From NCBI GenBank assembly GCA_000433415.1, contig FR890506.1, positions 8,572 through 13,611 on the forward strand: DNA of 5,040 nucleotides, given 5' to 3'. Source of the DNA: Clostridium sp. CAG:448 (GTDB taxonomy: Bacteria; Bacillota; Clostridia; Oscillospirales; CAG-272). The position numbers and the translations under genes were made by a program. How positions within the stretch are numbered: position 1 is the first letter of the stretch; the number at the start of each line of letters is the position of its first letter. This document shows positions 1 through 4,289 of this stretch, in pieces. The notes under the pieces are model-generated. The model ran no database searches. It saw nothing but the letters and a program-made list of their open reading frames with translations, and was not told where the DNA came from.

Positions 1-399
1 TTTATCGATCAGACGCCGGACCGCAAGCAGGGCTGGCATGCACAGACACCGCAGGTCTTCCGTGTTGCCGTCTACCGCGCCGCCGCCTATGTGGCAGTGG
101 ACGAAGGCATCAAGAGCACGGACGACAACCAACTGGTGGAACACATCGGAAATCCGGTGAAACTGGTGGAATGCAGTGACGAAAATCTCAAAATCACGAC
201 CCCGTTCGACATGATCTGCGCGCGTGCCCTGCTGACCGCGCGGACAGATCCCGACTCTCCGTCCTATATGGAAGACGTCGCCGCTTATATTGCCGTTGCA
301 CGGCAGAAAAACCGCACCGACTCCGTGCAGCCGGTACAGGCGGAAACCGATTCTTCTTCCGCTGCTTCTGCTGCCGGCACGGAGGAGTCCGGAACATGA
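1..399 (+). CDS. ispD: 2-C-methyl-D-erythritol 4-phosphate cytidylyltransferase (IspD), C-terminal part
   Basis: IspD joins MEP and CTP to give CDP-methylerythritol, the third step of the cytosolic MEP isoprenoid pathway. The gene is cut by the left window edge. The open frame runs from base 1 to the TGA at 397-399, leaving 132 residues. Seen here: the AQTPQVF segment (window residues 14-20), then STDDNQLVEHIGNPVKLVE, then NLKITTPFD, the usual order of conserved blocks in the C-terminal half of IspD; the Lys in NLKIT corresponds to E. coli Lys213. The conserved domain should end around LLTART. After it come about 50 residues, the last 30 rich in Ser, Ala, Glu and Thr and probably disordered, which is longer than usual. 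The GTG at 91 is internal and not a start. The stop overlaps the ispF start (ATGA), so the two genes are probably translationally coupled. The identification is firm; the true start lies outside the window. Confidence 0.94.
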   Translation, partial: FIDQTPDRKQGWHAQTPQVFRVAVYRAAAYVAVDEGIKSTDDNQLVEHIGNPVKLVECSDENLKITTPFDMICARALLTARTDPDSPSYMEDVAAYIAVARQKNRTDSVQPVQAETDSSSAASAAGTEESGT

Positions 400-881
400 G
401 AATCGGTCACGGATATGATGTACACAGGTTGGTTCCGGATCGACCATTGTACTTAGGCGGTGTTCGCATTCCGTTTGAAAAGGGACTGCTGGGGCATTCC
501 GATGCCGATGTGCTTCTGCACGCCGTGATGGACGCCTTTTTGGGTGCCGCCGCACTCGGCGACATCGGAGCGCATTTTCCGGATACCGATCCGGCATATG
601 CGGGAATTGACAGTTCCCTGCTCTGCACGCATGTTGCAAACCTTTTGCGGGAAAGCGGTTATGTACCGGTCAATCTGGATGCGACCGTGATTGCGCAGGC
701 GCCAAAGCTTGCGCCTTTCCTCTTGCAGATGCGTGAACGGATCGCCGACCTCTTCCATATGTGCCTGTCTGACGTCAGCGTCAAAGCTACCACTGAAGAG
801 CATCTCGGATTTACCGGAGACGGTTCAGGCATCGCCGCACATGCGGTCTGCCTGATTGAAACCATAAAAACCAATCAATAA
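396..881 (+). CDS. ispF: 2-C-methyl-D-erythritol 2,4-cyclodiphosphate synthase (IspF)
   Basis: IspF cyclises CDP-methylerythritol 2-phosphate to MEcPP with release of CMP, the fifth MEP-pathway step; the enzyme is a cytosolic zinc-dependent homotrimer. The 161-residue protein matches the family length and aligns to E. coli IspF without gaps over nearly all its length. Visible are the zinc ligands Asp8 and His10 in GYDVH and His42 in LLHAVMD, the flexible-loop HSDAD (34-38), DIGAHFPDTD (56-65), AQAPK (100-104) and the KATTEEHLGFTG block (130-141) with Thr132, Thr133 and Glu135. The start is set by the SD GGAGGAG at 381-387, eight bases before ATG, and by the ATGA overlap with ispD. One oddity: after FTG the usual RGEG is DGSG, so the residues matching E. 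coli Arg142 and Glu144 are Asp and Ser. The catalytic residues are intact, so I expect an active enzyme. Confidence 0.98.
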   Translation: MRIGHGYDVHRLVPDRPLYLGGVRIPFEKGLLGHSDADVLLHAVMDAFLGAAALGDIGAHFPDTDPAYAGIDSSLLCTHVANLLRESGYVPVNLDATVIAQAPKLAPFLLQMRERIADLFHMCLSDVSVKATTEEHLGFTGDGSGIAAHAVCLIETIKTNQ

Positions 882-1027
882 ACGGCAACCCACAGAGAGC
901 AACGCGAACGTCCCTGCTCCTCTCTCCGTGGCATTGCCGCTCAAAGTACCCGCACGACGGCAATCTTCCCCGACTTCCGACGCTTTTACCTTCCCTGCCG
1001 CTTGCGGAATACGAATTTTCGATTTCC

Positions 1028-1033
1028 TATACT
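1028..1033 (+). promoter_or_regulatory. possible -10 element for rpe (weak)
   Basis: TATACT is a good -10 hexamer 50 bases before the rpe start. No good -35 lies at 16-18 bases; the nearest TTG-type match is TTGCGG at 1002-1007, with an over-long 20-base spacer. rpe may therefore have its own weak or activator-dependent promoter, or may simply be read from the ispDF transcript. Low confidence. Confidence 0.25.
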
Positions 1034-1067
1034 ACAGCATATGACAAATTGTGACACGATGTGTCCG

Positions 1068-1074
1068 AAGGAGG
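1068..1074 (+). promoter_or_regulatory. ribosome binding site deciding the rpe start
   Basis: AAGGAGG stands eight bases before the ATG at 1083. The frame stays open upstream to a TTG at 1002, with in-frame ATGs at 1041 and 1059, but none of those has a Shine-Dalgarno sequence, and the extra residues match nothing in the Rpe family. Immediately before the site, GACAC (1053-1057) and GTGTC (1061-1065) form a 5-bp inverted repeat with a 3-base loop. Confidence 0.9.
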
Positions 1075-1082
1075 CTTTTGTT

Positions 1083-1754
1083 ATGATTTATATCGCACCG
1101 TCACTGCTTGCCGCGGATTACTCCTGCCTCGGTGATGAAATCCGGCGCGTGGATGAGGCGGGTGCAGACTACCTGCACTTGGATATTATGGACGGACATT
1201 TTGTGCCGAATATCAGCTTCGGTCCCGGACTGATTGAGTCCATACGTCCCAAGACCAACCTGATTTTTGATGTTCATCTGATGATCTCCGATCCGCAGCG
1301 CTATACCGACGCTTTCATCAAAGCAGGTGCCGATATTATCACCTTCCATTACGAAGCGTGCCCCACTCCGGGTGCACTGATTGACTATCTCTCCCGTCGT
1401 GAGGTCCGCACTGCGGTCGCAATTTCTCCCAAGACGCCGGCTGAAGTGCTTTATCCGTATCTGGACGACATACAGATGGTTTTGGTTATGACGGTCGAAC
1501 CGGGATTCGGCGGTCAAAAACTGATGCCCGAGTGCCTGGACAAGGTGCGCACCTTACGTCGGTATGCAGCCACACACGGACTGCGCTTCGATATTGAGGT
1601 TGACGGCGGACTGAACGCCTCCAATATCGGGAAAGCGACCGCCGCTGGAGCCAATATCATTGTTGCAGGTTCCGCAGTATTCAAAGCCAAAAAAGTGCGT
1701 TCGGTCATCCGCGAAATGCGCGAAAACGCCACCGCAAATCCCTTTGATGGCTGA
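1083..1754 (+). CDS. rpe: ribulose-phosphate 3-epimerase (Rpe)
   Basis: Rpe interconverts D-ribulose 5-phosphate and D-xylulose 5-phosphate in the cytosolic non-oxidative pentose phosphate pathway. The 223-residue protein has the usual family length and a TIM-barrel motif set: APSLLAAD (5-12), LHLDIMDGHFVPN (31-43), DVHLMI (63-68), FHYE (88-91), MTVEPGFGGQ (136-145), EVDGG (172-176) and VAGSAVF (194-200). The divalent-metal ligands by family are His32, Asp34, His65 and Asp174, with Asp34 and Asp174 also acting as the acid/base pair; all are present. The start at 1083 is chosen for the AAGGAGG site and the family N-terminus. A bidirectional terminator about 20 bases past the stop ends the transcript. 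In many Firmicutes rpe lies beside prkC and rsgA; here it follows ispF, which is less usual. The assignment is secure. Confidence 0.98.
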   Translation: MIYIAPSLLAADYSCLGDEIRRVDEAGADYLHLDIMDGHFVPNISFGPGLIESIRPKTNLIFDVHLMISDPQRYTDAFIKAGADIITFHYEACPTPGALIDYLSRREVRTAVAISPKTPAEVLYPYLDDIQMVLVMTVEPGFGGQKLMPECLDKVRTLRRYAATHGLRFDIEVDGGLNASNIGKATAAGANIIVAGSAVFKAKKVRSVIREMRENATANPFDG

Positions 1755-1773
1755 TATAACAATAACGGGAAGC

Positions 1774-1830
1774 AAAAAATACCGCATAACGCGGCGAAAC
1801 AACCATTCGCCGATGTTATGCGGTACTTTT
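1774..1830. terminator. bidirectional intrinsic terminator between rpe and htrA
   Basis: TACCGCATAAC (1780-1790) pairs with GTTATGCGGTA (1815-1825) and CGGCGAA (1792-1798) with TTCGCCG (1806-1812), leaving a 7-base loop and a small internal loop (G1791 against A1813-T1814). The stem is flanked by six A (1774-1779), which gives a U-run for minus-strand transcripts, and by TTTT (1827-1830) for plus-strand transcripts. It therefore serves the convergent rpe and htrA genes. An outer pair of arms, AATAACGG (1761-1768) with CCGTTATT (1831-1838), extends the palindrome almost to the htrA stop codon. Confidence 0.93.
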
Positions 1831-1841
1831 CCGTTATTCAC

Positions 1842-3200
1842 TTACTCCTGAATTCCCAGAATAATCTCAACCGACTCCGTCTTTCCGCTTTCGGAACAAT
1901 AAACCTCCAACCTAACGGAATCTCCGCCGCTTTTCGCGTTGATAATCGGCCAGACATCCTGACGCACATCCTTTACGGATATTCCATCCACCTTTGTGAT
2001 AATATCGCCTATGTGCAATTTTTCTGCCGCATCACTGCCGGCATTGACAGAGCTGATATAAATTCCGGTTGCCTGCGGTGCAAGCACCTGTTCCGGATTC
2101 TGCTCGTAAACATCCGCCGTGGTCTCCCGGATGGCATTGCCGACGGTCAAATAGTACTTCCCGGCTTCGACACTCACGCCGGTAATCCCCAGAACCGGTC
2201 TGCCGGAAGACACCGGCGACGTAATGCCGTTTGCGTTACCGTCCTTTTTGATGGCATTCAGGACTTCCATTGCGCCTTCAATCTGAATGGCAAACCCCAA
2301 CCCTTCGTAGGAGTTTTTTCCGGAGGCTAAGCCGGAAGCCGAACCGGACAGCTTCATGGAAACAATGCCGATGACTTCGCCGTCCGCATTGAACAGCGCA
2401 CCGCCGGAGTTTCCGGGGTTGACCTGTGTGTCAGTCTGAATCACATGCATCTTCTTTTGCAGGGATCCGTCGGATGCGTAAATTTTCATTTCACGGTCCG
2501 GGTAAGAAACAATCCCCTGCGTTACTGTCCACGCATAGTCCAATCCCGCAGGCGTACCGATCGCATAGACCCGTTCGCCGAATCTGCATGCGGATGATTT
2601 TCCGATCTTTGCCGCTTGGTATCCGCGTCCGTCAACCTTCAGAAGTGCAAGATCATCCGCCTCGGAATATCCGATCACCTCTGCCTGTTTCGATTGACCG
2701 TTGAAAAAGTAAATCGTGATCTCTTCCGCATTCTCAATGACGTGGTAATTGGTGCAGATATAACCGTCCGAAGACAAGACAACGCCCGATCCGGTTCCCC
2801 GACCGTCCGCGGTTCTGACCGAAATGGAAACACAGGAATCCATTACGTCCGCCAACATATCGGAAGCACCGCCGTCGGAAACCTGATTCGACACCGAAAC
2901 AAATCCGCAAAACAGGAAAAAGACAATGACACTCAGAATAATCAGCCATGCCGTAACGCCCCCGTGCCTGTGCTTGCTTTTGCGGGAAGCAACGGTCGGT
3001 CCCACAGCAGACGGAGCCGGAGCCGCAAACACGGGAACTTCCTGCGTCTGCGCGGCAGCCCGAAACACCCACGGATTCTGCGCGCCATCGTTTTGCGCTC
3101 CCGTTACGCCGCGATCTGCCGGTCCGTTTTCCGTTTGCGGCACTCCGACCGGATCTACATGCTCCCCGGTTTCATTCATTTTGTTTTCATTTTCCTCCAT
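1842..3200 (-). CDS. htrA: membrane-anchored HtrA/DegP-family trypsin-like serine protease with PDZ domain
   Basis: HtrA proteases degrade or refold damaged proteins outside the cytoplasmic membrane; the gene symbol is a family-level name. The 452 residues from the ATG at 3200 show a cytosolic, Pro/Ala/Glu/Asn-rich probably disordered tail of about 80 residues and a basic stretch (SRKSKHRH, 72-79). One membrane segment (about 82-103) follows, anchoring the protein with its protease outside. The trypsin-like domain (about 115-318) has His153 in TNYHVI, Asp183 in DDLALLKV and Ser265 in NPGNSGGALF, a complete catalytic triad. One PDZ domain (about 333-448) has LGITG and GDIITKVDG and an extra segment of about 20 residues (345-375) between its first strand and GIYISSV. 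An in-frame GTG at 3239 overlaps the stop of the upstream regulator (GTGA) but lacks a ribosome site. ATG 3200 follows AAAGGAG, so I prefer it. The gene is second in an operon and ends at the bidirectional terminator. Confidence 0.94.
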   Translation of the reverse strand: MEENENKMNETGEHVDPVGVPQTENGPADRGVTGAQNDGAQNPWVFRAAAQTQEVPVFAAPAPSAVGPTVASRKSKHRHGGVTAWLIILSVIVFFLFCGFVSVSNQVSDGGASDMLADVMDSCVSISVRTADGRGTGSGVVLSSDGYICTNYHVIENAEEITIYFFNGQSKQAEVIGYSEADDLALLKVDGRGYQAAKIGKSSACRFGERVYAIGTPAGLDYAWTVTQGIVSYPDREMKIYASDGSLQKKMHVIQTDTQVNPGNSGGALFNADGEVIGIVSMKLSGSASGLASGKNSYEGLGFAIQIEGAMEVLNAIKKDGNANGITSPVSSGRPVLGITGVSVEAGKYYLTVGNAIRETTADVYEQNPEQVLAPQATGIYISSVNAGSDAAEKLHIGDIITKVDGISVKDVRQDVWPIINAKSGGDSVRLEVYCSESGKTESVEIILGIQE

Positions 3201-3211
3201 CGTACTCACCG

Positions 3212-3218
3212 CTCCTTT
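3212..3218 (-). promoter_or_regulatory. ribosome binding site deciding the htrA start
   Basis: Read on the minus strand, AAAGGAG lies 11 bases before the ATG at 3200, a slightly long spacing. A GTG at 3207-3205 is too close to the site to be used. The GTG at 3239, thirteen codons upstream in the same frame, has no comparable site. Confidence 0.7.
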
Positions 3219-3235
3219 CTTCTGCTTTGTGAGAT

Positions 3236-3928
3236 TCACGCAAGCAATTCAAATTTGTAGCCGACTCCCCATACGGTCTTCAGTGCCCACTTATTGGACA
3301 CTCCCGCCAGCTTTTCACGCAGGCGTTTGACATGGACATCCACCGTTCTGGAGTCTCCCAAATAATCAAATCCCCAAACCTTATCGAGAAGCTGATCCCG
3401 TGAAAATACAATATTGGCATTGGAAGCCAAAAAATAAAGCAACTGCAACTCCTTTGGCGGAATGTCCACAAGTTCCCCGCGGATTTTCAGTTCGTATTTT
3501 TGCTTGCTGATCTCAATATTGTCCAAGCGAATCACTTCTTCGTCCTCCTGCGGCACGTGTGTCTGACACCTGCGCAGAACGGCTTTGATGCGGGCGGACA
3601 ATTCCTTGTAGCCAAACGGCTTTGTCACATAGTCGTCCCCCCCGAGTTCCAGTGCGAGCACCTTATCGAATTCCTCCGTCTTTGCGGACAGAAAAATGAT
3701 CGGCTTCTGCGACATCTCGCGGATTTCTCGGCAAACCTGATAACCGTCCTTTTTCGGCATTGTGATGTCCAGAATCACCAGATCCGGTTCGCATTTCCGG
3801 AACATTGTAATCCCTTCAATTCCATTGGAAGCGGTACGGACTTCATAACCCTCATTCTCAAAATAATTTTTGACCGGTACGGTGATCTCCGGATCATCGT
3901 CTATGACCAGAATTTTTGTATTCGTCAT
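3236..3928 (-). CDS. OmpR/PhoB-family DNA-binding response regulator
   Basis: This is a two-component transcription factor of 230 residues, the standard length. The N-terminal receiver domain (about 4-118) shows the acidic pocket Asp10-Asp12 in VIDDD, the phosphoacceptor Asp54 in VILDITMP, the switch residue Ser81 in LSAKTEEFD and Lys103 in VTKPF. The C-terminal winged helix (about 132-228) has IPPKELQLLYFLASN, then the recognition region SRTVDVHVKRLREKL (193-207) and the wing TVWGVGYKFE (218-227). The wing resembles the ResD/SrrA group, but I do not assign a named regulator. The start at 3928 is chosen because GGAGG (3937-3941) lies eight bases before it; the frame stays open far upstream, to 4264, but that extension crosses the promoter. 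No kinase gene adjoins it: htrA follows after 35 bases and ychF diverges on the other side, so its kinase must be elsewhere. Confidence 0.95.
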   Translation of the reverse strand: MTNTKILVIDDDPEITVPVKNYFENEGYEVRTASNGIEGITMFRKCEPDLVILDITMPKKDGYQVCREIREMSQKPIIFLSAKTEEFDKVLALELGGDDYVTKPFGYKELSARIKAVLRRCQTHVPQEDEEVIRLDNIEISKQKYELKIRGELVDIPPKELQLLYFLASNANIVFSRDQLLDKVWGFDYLGDSRTVDVHVKRLREKLAGVSNKWALKTVWGVGYKFELLA

Positions 3929-4011
3929 TTTCTGTTCCTCCGAAATAAACATCTCTCTTTTGCGCTCCACGCGACACAAAAAACGGGATTTTCCCTTTCT
4001 GCCGGTATCAT
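3925..4011 (-). CDS. possible 28-codon leader ORF before the response regulator
   Basis: An ATG at 4011 on the minus strand opens a 28-codon frame that ends in a TGA overlapping the regulator's ATG (ATGA). The peptide begins MIPAERENPVF and is Arg/Lys-rich at the end. It spans the weak hairpin at 3985-3995, so its translation could affect that fold. No Shine-Dalgarno sequence precedes the ATG and I recognise no homology. It may well be a chance frame; I list it because of its position and its exact overlap. Confidence 0.15.
   Translation of the reverse strand: MIPAERENPVFCVAWSAKERCLFRRNRK
3937..3941 (-). promoter_or_regulatory. ribosome binding site deciding the response regulator start
   Basis: On the minus strand, GGAGG stands eight bases before the ATG at 3928. 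An in-frame ATG eight codons upstream has only a weak AGAGAG before it, so the downstream start, which also fits the receiver-domain N-terminus, is preferred. Confidence 0.88.
3978..3998 (-). terminator. weak hairpin plus U-run in the regulator leader (possible attenuator)
   Basis: Read on the minus strand, GGGA (complement of 3995-3992) pairs with TCCC (complement of 3988-3985) across a 3-base loop. After one G come six T (complement of 3983-3978). AAA/TTT pairs around a bulged G could lengthen the stem. It lies about 100 nt into the predicted leader and about 50 nt before the regulator start. The stem is short for an intrinsic terminator, so this is only a candidate. Confidence 0.25.
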
Positions 4012-4097
4012 ACAACAGGAATCGGTACGCTTTGTGATAAATGAATGAATTTTGTCCGAATTCTTTCAAAATACACAGTTTCCGGCTTCTGTTAATA

Positions 4098-4126
4098 ATT
4101 ATACCATATTTCATTTCGGTTGTACA
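4098..4126 (-). promoter_or_regulatory. extended -10 promoter for the response regulator-htrA operon
   Basis: On the minus strand TATAAT (4103-4098) is a perfect -10 preceded by TGG (4106-4104), the extended -10 TGn element. The -35 position, 17 bases upstream, is the poor TGTACA (4126-4121), as is common when TGn is present. Transcription would start near 4091, leaving a leader of about 160 nt before the ATG at 3928. Confidence 0.75.
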
Positions 4127-4129
4127 GCC

Positions 4130-4155
4130 TTTTTTCAAATTTTTCTCACATTTTT
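4130..4155 (-). promoter_or_regulatory. phased A-tracts / UP-like element upstream of the regulator promoter
   Basis: Three T-runs on the plus strand (4130-4135, 4140-4144, 4151-4155), which are A-tracts on the coding strand, are centred about 10 bases apart. They lie at roughly -39 to -64 from the predicted start. This is the place and pattern of UP elements contacted by the RNA polymerase alpha subunit, and of intrinsically curved promoter DNA. Confidence 0.5.
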
Positions 4156-4181
4156 CCGGCAAAAGCTCCCCAAATATACGA

Positions 4182-4202
4182 AATCCGGAAAATTTCCGGA
4201 TT
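4182..4202. repeat. 21-bp near-perfect palindrome, candidate operator
   Basis: The arms AATCCGGAAA (4182-4191) and TTTCCGGATT (4193-4202) are perfect reverse complements around a single A. The palindrome ends four bases before the ychF -35 and lies about 90-110 bases upstream of the regulator start site. There is no T-run after it and it is not at a gene end, so a dimeric regulator's binding site is likelier than a terminator. Which protein binds it cannot be told from the sequence. Confidence 0.55.
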
Positions 4203-4206
4203 GCTC

Positions 4207-4235
4207 TTGTCAAGCGTGCTTTTTTGTTATATAAT
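4207..4235 (+). promoter_or_regulatory. sigma-A type promoter for ychF
   Basis: TTGTCA (4207-4212, one mismatch to consensus) and a perfect TATAAT (4230-4235) are separated by exactly 17 bases. Transcription should begin near 4242, giving a 5' leader of about 48 nt to the ATG at 4290, with the GGAG ribosome site at 4278-4281. This is the best promoter match in the window. Confidence 0.88.
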
Positions 4236-4289
4236 AGAGGGAAGAACACGAAATGCGTGATCAATATCTGAACAAACGGAGATTATCTT

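Larger units (their letters stand above)
882..1082 (+). other. ispF-rpe intergenic region with competing hairpins
   Basis: This 201-base gap contains no convincing gene. Just after the ispF stop, CGGCAA (883-888) can pair with TTGCCG (934-939), CCAC (890-893) with GTGG (928-931) and AGAGAG (894-899) with CTCTCT (920-925), capped by ACG/CGT (902-904 with 909-911). This gives one long imperfect stem-loop. ATTGCCG (933-939) can instead pair with CGGCAAT (958-964), so the two folds exclude each other. Neither is followed by a clear T-run, so this is not a standard intrinsic terminator. It may be a 3' end stabiliser, a processing site or an attenuator-like switch ahead of rpe; the sequence alone does not decide. 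Confidence 0.4.
3929..4289. other. divergent intergenic regulatory region (response regulator / ychF)
   Basis: These 361 bases between the two divergent starts are clearly more AT-rich than the flanking genes and hold no convincing protein gene. From left to right they contain the regulator's leader (about 3929-4091) with a weak hairpin and U-run, the regulator's extended -10 promoter (4098-4126), phased A-tracts (4130-4155), a 21-bp palindrome (4182-4202), the ychF promoter (4207-4235) and the ychF ribosome site (GGAG, 4278-4281). The heptamer TTTCCGG occurs four times in either orientation (4079, 4153, 4185, 4193). Confidence 0.8.

Noticed and set aside
883..939. Intrinsic terminator for ispDF
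   Set aside because: The stem is imperfect with a large apical part and is not followed by a T-run, so it does not meet the criteria; it is kept only as a structured region.
1002..1082. N-terminal extension of Rpe from TTG 1002 or the in-frame ATGs
   Set aside because: There is no ribosome site for these starts; AAGGAGG at 1068-1074 and the family N-terminus fix the start at 1083.
1818..2330. 170-codon plus-strand frame antisense to htrA
   Set aside because: It begins inside the terminator and lies wholly opposite the conserved protease/PDZ coding sequence; there is no ribosome site and no recognisable domain.
2616..3260. 214-codon plus-strand frame antisense to htrA
   Set aside because: Its Arg/Ser-rich composition is the mirror of the htrA codons; the opposite frame has a complete catalytic triad and membrane segment.
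3500..4048. 182-codon plus-strand frame antisense to the response regulator
   Set aside because: It is opposite a well-conserved receiver domain and has no start signal or family match.
4182..4202. The palindrome as a transcription terminator
   Set aside because: It lies between divergent promoters, far from a gene end, has a single-base centre and lacks a following T-run.
3929..4264. N-terminal extension of the response regulator to an upstream start
   Set aside because: The extension would cross the promoter and leader and add 112 residues unlike any receiver domain. The GGAGG site and domain boundary point to 3928.
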